A stretch of DNA of 18,878 bases from CAZGKX01 sp964525945 (GCA_964525945.1 CAZGKX010000055.1:1-18878); one strand, 5' to 3'; positions 1-8,600 are shown, counted from the first letter of the stretch. Numbers and translations: made by a program. Notes: generated by a model not told the origin, from the sequence alone.

Positions 1-475
1 CTTCGAAAAACGATTTTTTCTTGGCATAATAACGTTCAATACTATCGTTATATGCTTGTTTCGCATACGCTAATTTATTTTCTGTATTGACGATTTCTTC
101 TTGCAGTTGCAAGACGTTTTGATTTGCTTTTAAATCAGGGTACTGCTCAAAAACCACATTCAAACCCGAAGCAATTTGCGATATACCATTTTCAGCCGCA
201 ATACGACCGGGTTCATCACCCGCGGCTCGTGCCGTTTCAGCTTGGTTGCGCAATGCCACAACATCCTTTAACGTGGTTTGCTCATAATCCATGTATTTTT
301 TTACAGTATCGATGAGCGACTCAAACACTTTAAACCGTCGATCCAATTGAATATCAATTTGGCGCTTATTGTTATTGATGGCTTCGATCATTCCAATCAA
401 TGTGTTGTAGATGCCAATACCCCAAAAGAGTATCAACACTAAAATAACGGTAACAGCGATCAAAAAAGTGGTCAT
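1..475 (-). CDS. lemA: LemA family protein (C-terminal part outside the window)
   Basis: Reading the minus strand from ATG at 475 gives an open frame of 158 codons that runs off the window edge, so the gene is partial at its 3' end. The protein starts with one hydrophobic helix (about residues 4-22, with the FWGIGIYN boundary). It continues with the LemA signature: IDIQLDRRFKVFESL, then a heptad-rich helical domain with KKYMDYEQTTL, LRNQAETARAA and FEQYPDLKANQNVLQLQEEI. LemA proteins are usually about 185-200 residues, membrane-anchored with an extracytoplasmic helical bundle, and of poorly defined role. An AGGA Shine-Dalgarno sequence (complement of 485-488) lies 9 nt before the ATG, and a good sigma70-type promoter lies upstream. 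The gene is divergent from the YbdK-type gene. In many genomes lemA is followed by a TPM-domain (YgcG) or HtpX gene; that neighbour would lie outside the window. The family call is firm. Confidence 0.93.
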   Translation of the reverse strand, partial: MTTFLIAVTVILVLILFWGIGIYNTLIGMIEAINNNKRQIDIQLDRRFKVFESLIDTVKKYMDYEQTTLKDVVALRNQAETARAAGDEPGRIAAENGISQIASGLNVVFEQYPDLKANQNVLQLQEEIVNTENKLAYAKQAYNDSIERYYAKKKSFFE

Positions 476-528
476 AATGGGTTGTCCTGTTGATGAATTT
501 CAAATGCTTCGCCACAAGCCTTCGTTAA

Positions 529-557
529 TTTATAGAACGAAAACCATGATTTCTCAA
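529..557 (-). promoter_or_regulatory. sigma70-type promoter of lemA
   Basis: On the minus strand, TTGAGA (complement of 552-557) and TATAAA (complement of 529-534) are separated by exactly 17 bp. Transcription would begin near 522, leaving a leader of about 47 nt before the lemA ATG at 475. The match is by eye only. Confidence 0.55.
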
Positions 558-576
558 TACTTTCATAAATATTAAT

Positions 577-582
577 TATACT
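577..582 (+). promoter_or_regulatory. possible -10 element for the YbdK-type gene
   Basis: TATACT lies 33 bp before the ATG at 616, in an AT-rich stretch divergent from the lemA promoter. I see no convincing -35 element at 16-18 bp spacing, so this is only a weak candidate. Confidence 0.25.
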
Positions 583-615
583 TAACGTATGTAAATTTTC
601 CGCAGCCGAAAAATT

Positions 616-1725
616 ATGGGCAATACTCCTTTTAAAAAATCCAAAGCATTGCTAATTGGCGTAGAGCTCGAGCTACAACTCATCGATAACACAACTTACG
701 ATTTATGCTCACGCTCACCAAAATTACTCCAACACTTGCAAAACAACCCCATAGAAAAAAATATCAAACCTGAGTTTCTCCAATCCATGTTGGAAATCAA
801 TAGCATCCCTCATGAAACGGTCGCTGATTTATTGAAAGAACTATTGGTCATTCGCAAACAGCTGGAAGAATGCTCTAAAAGTATGGATACACTTATTTGC
901 GGTGGAGGGCTCCATCACTTTGCAACCTGGGATAACCAAACCGTGTTTCCAATTCCACGTTATGAAGACATCCAACGGGAATATGGCTATTTGGTAGAAC
1001 ACGTTACATTTGGTCAACATGTGCACGTTGGGTGTAGTAATGGTGAAGACGCGCTTTACCTCACCCATGCCTTAAGTCATTACGTTCCTCATCTTATTGC
1101 CATGAGTGCCTCATCTCCTTTTGTATATCGCCACGATACCGCATTGTGTTCGGCACGTGCCGGCATGGATAAAATGTATTCCGCATGTGGTGATGCCATT
1201 CCTTATTTAACCACCTGGTCGCAATTTTCTGATTATTTCAATAAAATGAAAGCATGGGGCATCATTGAAACGATGAAAGACGTTTATTGGGACATTCGAC
1301 CGAAGCCTGAATTTGGAACCGTGGAAATACGGGTGTTGGACACGCCACTCACCCTTTCAAAAGTGATCCAGTTGACGGCATACATTCAGGCATTAGCCGC
1401 CTACTTGTTGCATGAACGCCCTTTGAGCGTGAACGAAGACGAATATTATTTGTATAAATTTAACCGTATCCAAGCCGTTCGGCTCGGACTGCAAGCAACC
1501 ATTCAAACTCCCTCCCAAAAAATACAACTCGCTCAAGATATTTTGCAGAGCATAAAAAAAATCATGCCTTATGCAAAGCAATTGGATTGCAGCAATTGCC
1601 TGTTGTCCTTGGCGGAGGACATACGTGCCATGAAAAACGACGCCAGTCTTTTAAGGCATATTTATAAACAACAGAGTTCTTTTGAAAAAACCATCGAAGC
1701 ACAATGCCGTTTGTGGTTGTTGTAG
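616..1725 (+). CDS. ybdK: YbdK-type carboxylate-amine ligase (glutamate-cysteine ligase family 2)
   Basis: The 369-residue product has the length and motifs of the GCS2/YbdK family. GVELELQLID (residues 15-24) is the N-terminal substrate and metal-binding strand. GQHVHVG (133-139) and GTVEIRVLDTPLT (234-246) are characteristic core motifs. Members are ATP-grasp-unrelated, glutamine-synthetase-fold ligases; E. coli YbdK has weak gamma-glutamylcysteine ligase activity and its physiological substrate is unclear. The same applies here, so the exact substrate should not be assumed to be glutamate and cysteine. There is no clear Shine-Dalgarno sequence; the ATG at 616 is chosen because the conserved GVELEL strand follows 14 residues later, as in relatives. 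The gene is divergent from lemA and lies 62 bp before mutS on the same strand. Confidence 0.9.
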   Translation: MGNTPFKKSKALLIGVELELQLIDNTTYDLCSRSPKLLQHLQNNPIEKNIKPEFLQSMLEINSIPHETVADLLKELLVIRKQLEECSKSMDTLICGGGLHHFATWDNQTVFPIPRYEDIQREYGYLVEHVTFGQHVHVGCSNGEDALYLTHALSHYVPHLIAMSASSPFVYRHDTALCSARAGMDKMYSACGDAIPYLTTWSQFSDYFNKMKAWGIIETMKDVYWDIRPKPEFGTVEIRVLDTPLTLSKVIQLTAYIQALAAYLLHERPLSVNEDEYYLYKFNRIQAVRLGLQATIQTPSQKIQLAQDILQSIKKIMPYAKQLDCSNCLLSLAEDIRAMKNDASLLRHIYKQQSSFEKTIEAQCRLWLL

Positions 1726-1787
1726 AAAATTTTCCTTGTTTCGCTCAAATTTGTTAATATCGACTAAATTTACTTGCCTTTGTTGTT

Positions 1788-4316
1788 ATGCTTCCCACCC
1801 ACACGCCCATGATGCAACAATATTTGCGGATTAAATCCGAACACCCCGACATGTTATTGCTGTACCGCATGGGTGATTTTTATGAATTATTTTTTGAAGA
1901 TGCAAAAGACGCCGCGAAATTATTGGATCTTACTTTAACCCACCGCGGTCAATCGGCCGGCACCCCCATCCCAATGGCAGGCGTCCCATACCATGCCGTT
2001 GAAAATTATTTGGCTCGCTTGATTAAAAAGGGACAATCGGTTGCTATTTGCGAGCAAATTGGCGATCCGGCCACAAGCAAAGGCCCCGTCGAGCGCCAAG
2101 TGACTCGAATTATCACGCCCGGTACGGTAACGGATGAAGCGTTGTTGGAGGCGCGCAGTGATAATTTATTGTTGGCCGTATACCCCCATCCCAAAACATT
2201 TGGTTTAGCGTGGGTGGACTTAAGCGGTGGACGTTTTCATTTGCTCCAAGTCCCCGATGAAGCACAATTGCTTGCAGAAATCACGCGGTTGCAACCCGCC
2301 GAATTGCTCGTTCCAGAGCAATTCGGTTTGCCCCTTCCCACGTCATTTCTCATTAAAACACGACCCAGCTGGGAATTTGATTTAAGCCAGGCAAAGGTCT
2401 TAATGGCGAAACAATTTAATACCCATGATCTTACAGCATTTGGTGAAAAAGAGTATGCCATGGCCTTTGTTGCTGCAGGTTGTCTACTCTCTTATTTGGC
2501 CATTACGCAGCGACAAGCCTTGCCTCATTTAACCCACATTACGTTAGAACAAGCCGATGATTTTTTACAACTGGATGCAGCCACCCAACGCCATTTGGAG
2601 CTTTTTCAAAACAATCAAGGCGGCCGCGAACATAGTTTGTTGCACAGCATCGATCACACTGCCTCCGCCATGGGAAGTCGCTTGCTCAAACGATGGCTGG
2701 GCCGACCACTGCGACAACATTCAAAACTGATTTTGAGGCAGCAAGCGATTCAACAATTGCTTGAAAAAAAGCAAAATGATGCATTAACACCGCAACTCAA
2801 ACAAATCTGCGATGTTGAACGTATTTTATCCCGAATTGCGTTGAAATCTGCACGACCACGGGATTTGTTGCAGCTGCGCCACACGTTGGGCTTGCTGCCC
2901 GAGATAACAGCAGCGGTGATAGACAACACTTCGTCGTTGATTCAATCGTTAAAAAATCACCTTAAACCTCAAAAGGAATTGCATGCGTTGCTGATGCAAG
3001 CTGTGGTTGAAAACCCTCCCGTTCTCATTCGTGATGGCGGGGTCATTGCTGCAGGATTTGACGAGGAATTGGATGAACTGCGCGAGCTCAGCGAGCATGC
3101 CACGGATAAATTGGTCAACATGGAACACGCTGAAAAACAACGCACCGGCTTATCGACGTTAAAATTCGGCTTTAACCGTGTCCAAGGCTATTACATTGAA
3201 TTGTCCGCCAATCAAGCCGACAAAGCACCATTGAATTATCAACGCAAACAAACCTTAAAAAATGTCGAGCGTTACATCACCCCAGAATTAAAAGCCTTCG
3301 AAGAGCGCGTGTTGTCCGCTCAAGCCAAAGCGTTGGCCCGTGAAAAATGGCTGTATGAAAATTTATTGGTTGAGATCAACCAATCCATCCAGCCATTAAC
3401 TCACCTAGCACATGCCCTGGCAGAACTTGATGTGTTGTGCAATTTAGCAGAGCGTGCTGAAACCTTACATTGGCATTGCCCTGAATTAACCGCACAAACA
3501 GGCATCGACATTCAACAAGGACGGCATGCAGTCATTGAAAGCATCGTTGCCGATCAATTCATTGCCAATGATCTAAACCTCAACCCCAGCCAAAATATGT
3601 TGTTGGTCACGGGGCCAAATATGGGGGGGAAATCAACGTACATGCGTCAAAATGCATTGATTGTTTTGCTGGCTCATATCGGCAGTTATGTACCAGCAAC
3701 CCACGCCCGTATTGGGCTTGTCGATAGGATTTTTACGCGAATTGGTGCAAGTGATGATTTAGCCTCGGGTCGCTCCACCTTCATGGTTGAAATGACCGAA
3801 ATGGCTCACATTTTAAGACAGGCAACCCCACAAAGTTTAGTGTTAATCGATGAAATTGGGCGTGGAACCAGCACGTACGATGGCATGGCCTTAGCCCATG
3901 CTTGCTGCTTATACCTTGCCAATACGGTGCAAGCCATGTCATTGTTTTCCACGCATTATTTTGAATTAACCACCTTGCCGCAGGCACATTTGAACATGCG
4001 CAATGTTCATTTAAGCGCCCAACTGATTCAAAACAAAATAATTTTTTTGTACCATGTGGAAGAAGGTCCTGCAAGCCGTAGCTATGGCCTTGAAGTGGCA
4101 GCGCTCGCTGGTTTACCGCAACAAGTGTTAACCCTGGCCAATCAACATTTATCAACCCTACAACCCTTGCCACCATTAAATATAGAAAATACTCCGCTGC
4201 CTAAACCGTCTGCCATTTTAGACACATTGGATCAAGTTGATGTGGATCATTTATCGGCTCGGGACGCTCTGAATTTAATCTATCAATTAAAGGATTTATT
4301 AACAGCGGATAAATAA
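1788..4316 (+). CDS. mutS: DNA mismatch repair protein MutS
   Basis: This is the mismatch-recognition ATPase that starts methyl-directed repair with MutL. The 842-residue length is close to E. coli MutS (853). Visible elements in order: the N-terminal mismatch-binding domain with the F31-Y32-E33 wedge motif (in MGDFYELF); connector, core and clamp helices; Walker A GPNMGGKST (609-617); Walker B with D688-E689 in LVLIDEIGRGTST; and STHYFELT just after it. The C-terminal helix-turn-helix ends in LSARDALNLIYQLKDLL, matching the E. coli tail, so the protein is full length. There is no recognisable Shine-Dalgarno sequence before ATG 1788; an in-frame ATG pair at residues 8-9 is an alternative start. 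mutS lies downstream of the YbdK-type gene and may be co-transcribed with it. No strong terminator is visible in the 102 bp that follow. Confidence 0.98.
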   Translation: MLPTHTPMMQQYLRIKSEHPDMLLLYRMGDFYELFFEDAKDAAKLLDLTLTHRGQSAGTPIPMAGVPYHAVENYLARLIKKGQSVAICEQIGDPATSKGPVERQVTRIITPGTVTDEALLEARSDNLLLAVYPHPKTFGLAWVDLSGGRFHLLQVPDEAQLLAEITRLQPAELLVPEQFGLPLPTSFLIKTRPSWEFDLSQAKVLMAKQFNTHDLTAFGEKEYAMAFVAAGCLLSYLAITQRQALPHLTHITLEQADDFLQLDAATQRHLELFQNNQGGREHSLLHSIDHTASAMGSRLLKRWLGRPLRQHSKLILRQQAIQQLLEKKQNDALTPQLKQICDVERILSRIALKSARPRDLLQLRHTLGLLPEITAAVIDNTSSLIQSLKNHLKPQKELHALLMQAVVENPPVLIRDGGVIAAGFDEELDELRELSEHATDKLVNMEHAEKQRTGLSTLKFGFNRVQGYYIELSANQADKAPLNYQRKQTLKNVERYITPELKAFEERVLSAQAKALAREKWLYENLLVEINQSIQPLTHLAHALAELDVLCNLAERAETLHWHCPELTAQTGIDIQQGRHAVIESIVADQFIANDLNLNPSQNMLLVTGPNMGGKSTYMRQNALIVLLAHIGSYVPATHARIGLVDRIFTRIGASDDLASGRSTFMVEMTEMAHILRQATPQSLVLIDEIGRGTSTYDGMALAHACCLYLANTVQAMSLFSTHYFELTTLPQAHLNMRNVHLSAQLIQNKIIFLYHVEEGPASRSYGLEVAALAGLPQQVLTLANQHLSTLQPLPPLNIENTPLPKPSAILDTLDQVDVDHLSARDALNLIYQLKDLLTADK

Positions 4317-4381
4317 CCACCCCAAATAATCGCTCATTACGCTACAATTGTACGTGTACGGCTGTTGTTTTGATAAAAATA

Positions 4382-4390
4382 TGCTATAAT
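4382..4390 (+). promoter_or_regulatory. extended -10 promoter of the helicase-ARM gene
   Basis: TGCTATAAT matches the extended -10 consensus (TGn + TATAAT) perfectly. There is no good -35 box at 16-18 bp, as expected for extended -10 promoters. The start point would be near 4397, only about 22 nt before the ATG at 4419. A perfect 8-bp palindrome, ACAATTGT (4344-4351), lies upstream and could be an operator. Confidence 0.6.
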
Positions 4391-4409
4391 TGCTTGTTTT
4401 TTAAGCAAT
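4389..4409 (+). promoter_or_regulatory. 7-bp inverted repeat across the predicted transcription start
   Basis: ATTGCTT (4389-4395) and AAGCAAT (4403-4409) are exact reverse complements around a 7-nt T-rich loop. They overlap the -10 box and end 9 bp before the start codon. A second pair, CGCTCATT (4331-4338) and AATGAGCG (4407-4414), shares the 3' arm. The sites could bind a regulator as DNA or fold in a short leader; which one is unknown. Confidence 0.4.
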
Positions 4410-4418
4410 GAGCGCCCT

Positions 4419-7400
4419 ATGCCCCTCGATGAATTATTTACCGCAACGGCAACCGCCCCTCTAACTCCAGAACACCCCATTAAATTTTGGGACAGTTACA
4501 TCTTAAATGAACAGCACGTTTTTAACGATTCGAATGGCAATGCCTTGACTGAAAAGGAAACGGCAGGAGTACAGCAGACGCTACTGCAATTTACCAACAA
4601 CGACTACCGCAGTGCGCATTTAAAAAAACTGGTTGGTTTCGATAACCTCTACTCGTTGCGGGTGAATAAAAAAAATCGTTTGATTTTATCCACAGAAATC
4701 ATTGAGAAACAGCGTTGTGCAGTGGTGCATGGTTTCATGCGCCACGACTATAAAACCTATCTCTACACGAGCCAACCCCACGCAGCCTCCGAGTACAATG
4801 CAAAATACCGCGCAGAAATAACAGCCGCACAAAAGCGTTTGTCCACAGAAGCAGAGGCAACAGCTCCTTCGGCAGCATCCGTACCCAAAGAAATGTATTA
4901 CAGTCAAAAAGTGATTGCACTGACCGAAGCTCAACAAAGTGCAGTTTTTGACGCAAAATCAAGCTATACCTCTCAGGTTATCAGCGGGGCTGGAGGTGCG
5001 GGTAAAAGTGTGGTGTTGATGGCGACCATGCAAGAGGCTTTGGCAGCGGATCCGACGCGCGAAATTCGCTGCATCACACCATCGCGCCTTCTCACCAAGG
5101 ATTTAGCAGAAAAATGGCAAGACATCAATAATCCACATCGGGATAACAAGAATGTCCAATTCATCACCTATGAGGATTATATTCAGACTCTAGCACCCGC
5201 CCATCTGAAATTGGTTGACGACAGTGCGTTTGAGATTTGGTACAGCATCTATTTAAACCGGCAAGCACGTGCCGAACAAATAAAAACCAATAAAAACACA
5301 CAAGCTCCCACTGCATTCCGTTTAAAAGAAGACGATTTGAACCTGCTCAAACAAACGTTTAAGTTGTTTGCGGGCAAGTTATTTGAAGAACATGAGTTGG
5401 AGTCTATTGCGGACCGGGATGTGTTGTTCCGTGAGGAAGGTGCCAAACAAACACTTAGTGCAGCCTATTTTGCTTGGCAAAATCATTTGGAAGAAACCCA
5501 ACAATTGCACCCAGCGTTTTACAGCCCTCCGCCCTCGTCTTTTGAAAAAAAGATGGATAGTGTGCTCGTGCTGGTGGATGAGTCACAAGATTTGACATGG
5601 CAACAAATCAAAACCATAGATGAACATGCCAAACAAAGCGCTGAACATTATGCGATTTTGTTTAATTTTGACAGCCACCAAATATCCGACATGTACTCCT
5701 CGGAGCGGGAACGAATTTTACAGTTGATCAAGGAAAATGGTGGTCATGAAACACGTCATGTGCGGTTAGAAGGCAATCATCGTTCTGCACCCGCTATTGT
5801 CGCGTGGGCAGACAAAGTCGTTGCATTAAAATACGCTATCACGCATGGAAAAACAGATAATCACGAAGACGCGGCGTTAACACCAGCCAGTTCGGGCTCT
5901 GCAACAACTCCCGAAGACAATAACGCATTGCCAGCCACCCTTTGGCTAAAAGAAGGGGCTGAAGACGTTGCTCATGTACATGATTTGTTTAATTTCAACT
6001 CCACCAAACACATCATCATCACCCATGAACACTTGGTTGACGAAGCAAAAAAAGCCTATAGCCGACCCGGTGCGCCCGGAGAACCGGATGAAGAACCGAC
6101 TGTCCTGACATTTCAAGAAGCAAAAGGAAAAGAATATGAGCGCGTCTTGCTGTACAAACCGTTTGAACACAAAGCTTTTTATGCAGCCAATAAACAGCTA
6201 AAATCAAGCACGGCTGCAGATGCCTCGGAGAAAAGCACTTCTGCAAGGCCACAAAATACGGCCAAAAAAGAGGAAGGTGACCGACGCTATACATCCGTGT
6301 TCAATGACGTCATTTCTGGCGCCCTGCGCGCGCAATCATGCTTAACGATTGTTCAAAATCCATCGCCGAAGCTTCATAAGGTGCTGCAACCGTTCACACA
6401 ACATACGGCATCGACCTTAGCTACCGCATCCCTGCCTAAACCTGTAAAAGAAAAGAACAGCTCCAGGGCTGAATGGGTCAACATCATTCGCGATTGGCTT
6501 TTACAAAACCCAAATAACAAAGCCGCCGAACAAAAATACCGGTACCAGCATTGTCAACGCCTTACAGGGTTAGATTTTAAACAATTTAAAGAATCGATCC
6601 TTCATCCTATCACGGCACAACCCACGTCATCTGTAAGCAACGCCCATCCAGATGATGTAACTTTGGAACCATCACCTGCGGCAAAAAATCCAGCAGAAGA
6701 TATGGATAAAAAACAGACAGCACAACCAACCTCATCGACCAGCAACACAGCTCAAGAAGCCACCTCGTTAACACCATCACCTGCGGCAAGACATGCAGTA
6801 GATGATCAGGAAAAAAGACAATTTGTAAAAACAGCCCTTCAAATAACACAATATGGCTCTTCCAGCCTGGGCCAGCCACCCACCAACACACCACAGTTTG
6901 TGGCAGCCATTCACGACTTGATTGCATTGTTAACCAGCAACAGCAGCATCATCCAGCGATTGGCCGCAGGCAAATTAAAAGACATCATGCAAAACCAGAT
7001 GAACCATGATGCTATCCACCAAGCCGACGGGCTTCGTGCTTGCCTGCGTTTGCTCAGTGCTCAAGATGCTCATATCACAGGTTATGTCAGCGAAGCACTC
7101 TTTACTTACACTAAATATCATAAACGTGAAGCTCTTCCTCTTCTTCGTGAAGCCAACAGTATCCAGGCGTTTATTTCATTGCTCAACACCTCAGATAGGA
7201 CCACCAAGCAAAATGTCGCGAACACCTTAGCCATGTTGTCCTGCGAAAGTTTCGGGTGTTTGACCATTATAGCATCAGACGGTATTCCAGCACTCCTGCA
7301 ATTGTTCAGCGATTCCAATACAATAACCAGATGGGCAGCCGCAATCATATTTTTAAATTTGACTAGAAATCACAATGATCCTCCAATCATTTTAGACACG

Positions 7401-8600
7401 CAAGGTTTTCAAACACTGCTGCTTTTGTGCAACGATTTAGACGCATCAATACAACCTATAGCTCTATATGCATTGTCGAATTTAGCTAAAAATAAGGACA
7501 ATCACCTCGCTATTCAAGAAGCGCAGGGACTTCCCACAGTCCTTGTATTGCTCCAAAACCCACGGTTGGACGTAAAAAGAATGGCTGCAAAAGCATTAGC
7601 AAATTTGGCCAATGCCAAAATTTATTCTACCCTTCAAATAAATCAAAGTATTCAAACACTCCTTCCTCTACTCAACGATTCAGATCCAGAAACAAGAGAC
7701 AATGCAGCGATAGCGCTACTCTATTTTTCTGGAAATGAAAGTGCTTATCCAGACATTCCGATAGTTCAATATATGCAAACACTCAGTCTAATCCTCAGCC
7801 GGCCTAACGAGACAATGACAATAGCGGTCCTTAAAGCATTCGCAAACTTCGTTGTAGGAATTCATGCTCATACGGCGATATTAACAACAGATGATATTCA
7901 AGCAGTTATTCCATTCCTCAACGATACCGATAGAGACATGCAAACGACAGCTGCACTGGTATTGTTAAGATTAACTGTAGATGATCGTTATCACCCAGCT
8001 ATTCTAGCCGCCGAAAGCATTCAAGCACTCATACCATTGCTCAATAATACCGATATAGAAACAAAATTGTATGCTACACTCGCATTAAAAAATTTATCCT
8101 GTCATCCTGATAGTCATTCCACTCTTGCAGCGGCTCAAAACGTTTCAGCATTCCTGCCATTGCTCAGTGATACCGATATAAAAATAAAGCGATATGCGGT
8201 AATAACATTGGCAAATTTAATAGCTATTGAGGGAGATGATTTGATCAATCTTATCGCTCCTTACACGCATGTGTTCGATCGATTGCTTCACGAGAATGAT
8301 ATACAAACAACACACTATGCGAAAAAAGTGTTACTGTGCTTGGCGAGAAATGGTATCTCTGTTTCTTTAGTGGGTGACTCTGATACAAACGAACCCACCG
8401 ATGCATCGCGCACCGCTCACTTTTCGACCACTCCAACAAGTTGCCTAACCACAACCCCAGGCACATTGTTTAATAAAACACAAACACATCCTGCGTCCCC
8501 ATCGAAGTCCCCTCTTCAAGACACCCACGAAAACGATGATCAAAATAGCGATCATCACCCCACATTGGCCGAGCAAGCCCACGTGCCTCAATTCAGTTAA
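4419..8600 (+). CDS. RelE-like / SF1 helicase / ARM-repeat fusion protein
   Basis: The product has 1393 residues and several visible parts. Residues ~20-118 resemble a RelE/ParE fold (LYSLRVNKKNRLIL 77-90; VVHGFMRHDYKTYL ending at 115). Residues ~160-650 are a compact UvrD-like SF1 helicase: Q-motif TEAQQ (169-173), Walker A GAGGAGKS (190-197), Walker B DESQDL (387-392), motif III FDSHQ, motif IV NHRS (453-456), motif V EAKGKEYE (567-574) and motif VI with R637 in GALRAQ. Residues ~732-801 are two copies of a 35-residue S/T/P/Q-rich linker. Residues ~828-1320 form twelve ARM repeats of about 41 residues. The tail (1321-1393) is polar and low complexity. There is no signal peptide or membrane segment. 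RelE-like domains fused to SF1 helicases occur in other bacteria, to my knowledge; the ARM extension is the unusual part. The role is unknown: nucleic-acid surveillance, defence or a secreted host-directed effector are all possible. There is no clear Shine-Dalgarno sequence before ATG 4419. Confidence 0.85.
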   Translation: MPLDELFTATATAPLTPEHPIKFWDSYILNEQHVFNDSNGNALTEKETAGVQQTLLQFTNNDYRSAHLKKLVGFDNLYSLRVNKKNRLILSTEIIEKQRCAVVHGFMRHDYKTYLYTSQPHAASEYNAKYRAEITAAQKRLSTEAEATAPSAASVPKEMYYSQKVIALTEAQQSAVFDAKSSYTSQVISGAGGAGKSVVLMATMQEALAADPTREIRCITPSRLLTKDLAEKWQDINNPHRDNKNVQFITYEDYIQTLAPAHLKLVDDSAFEIWYSIYLNRQARAEQIKTNKNTQAPTAFRLKEDDLNLLKQTFKLFAGKLFEEHELESIADRDVLFREEGAKQTLSAAYFAWQNHLEETQQLHPAFYSPPPSSFEKKMDSVLVLVDESQDLTWQQIKTIDEHAKQSAEHYAILFNFDSHQISDMYSSERERILQLIKENGGHETRHVRLEGNHRSAPAIVAWADKVVALKYAITHGKTDNHEDAALTPASSGSATTPEDNNALPATLWLKEGAEDVAHVHDLFNFNSTKHIIITHEHLVDEAKKAYSRPGAPGEPDEEPTVLTFQEAKGKEYERVLLYKPFEHKAFYAANKQLKSSTAADASEKSTSARPQNTAKKEEGDRRYTSVFNDVISGALRAQSCLTIVQNPSPKLHKVLQPFTQHTASTLATASLPKPVKEKNSSRAEWVNIIRDWLLQNPNNKAAEQKYRYQHCQRLTGLDFKQFKESILHPITAQPTSSVSNAHPDDVTLEPSPAAKNPAEDMDKKQTAQPTSSTSNTAQEATSLTPSPAARHAVDDQEKRQFVKTALQITQYGSSSLGQPPTNTPQFVAAIHDLIALLTSNSSIIQRLAAGKLKDIMQNQMNHDAIHQADGLRACLRLLSAQDAHITGYVSEALFTYTKYHKREALPLLREANSIQAFISLLNTSDRTTKQNVANTLAMLSCESFGCLTIIASDGIPALLQLFSDSNTITRWAAAIIFLNLTRNHNDPPIILDTQGFQTLLLLCNDLDASIQPIALYALSNLAKNKDNHLAIQEAQGLPTVLVLLQNPRLDVKRMAAKALANLANAKIYSTLQINQSIQTLLPLLNDSDPETRDNAAIALLYFSGNESAYPDIPIVQYMQTLSLILSRPNETMTIAVLKAFANFVVGIHAHTAILTTDDIQAVIPFLNDTDRDMQTTAALVLLRLTVDDRYHPAILAAESIQALIPLLNNTDIETKLYATLALKNLSCHPDSHSTLAAAQNVSAFLPLLSDTDIKIKRYAVITLANLIAIEGDDLINLIAPYTHVFDRLLHENDIQTTHYAKKVLLCLARNGISVSLVGDSDTNEPTDASRTAHFSTTPTSCLTTTPGTLFNKTQTHPASPSKSPLQDTHENDDQNSDHHPTLAEQAHVPQFS
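6612..6821 (+). repeat. two tandem 105-bp copies encoding a 35-residue linker unit
   Basis: Copies at 6612-6716 and 6717-6821 begin with near-identical sequence (encoding TAQPTSS) and share the exact 17-mer ACCATCACCTGCGGCAA at 6668-6684 and 6773-6789, offset by 105 bp. Each copy encodes one S/T/P/Q-rich unit (residues 732-766 and 767-801) between the helicase and the ARM solenoid. The period is a multiple of three, so gain or loss of a unit keeps the frame. Confidence 0.85.
6900..8378 (+). repeat. twelve ARM-type repeats of ~41 codons within the helicase fusion gene
   Basis: The encoded pattern recurs as (A/N)x-S-I-Q-A-L-I-P-L-L-N-D-T-D-x-x-x-x-x-x-A-x-x-A-L-x-N-L, a classic ARM/HEAT-like helical repeat. 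Equivalent codons of repeats 7-11 start at 7650, 7773, 7896, 8019 and 8142, exactly 123 bp apart. Earlier repeats vary by one or two codons. Repeats 7, 9 and 10 are the most alike, suggesting more recent duplication at this end. Confidence 0.85.

Noticed and set aside
3781..4176. A 131-codon open frame on the minus strand inside mutS.
   Set aside because: It lies entirely antisense to the strongly conserved mutS ATPase domain, has no recognisable protein features and is best explained as a shadow frame.
4470..4775. The RelE-like N-terminal region as a free-standing toxin gene with an antitoxin partner.
   Set aside because: The frame continues without a break into the helicase, and no small antitoxin-like gene lies upstream or downstream, so it is treated as a domain of the fusion protein.
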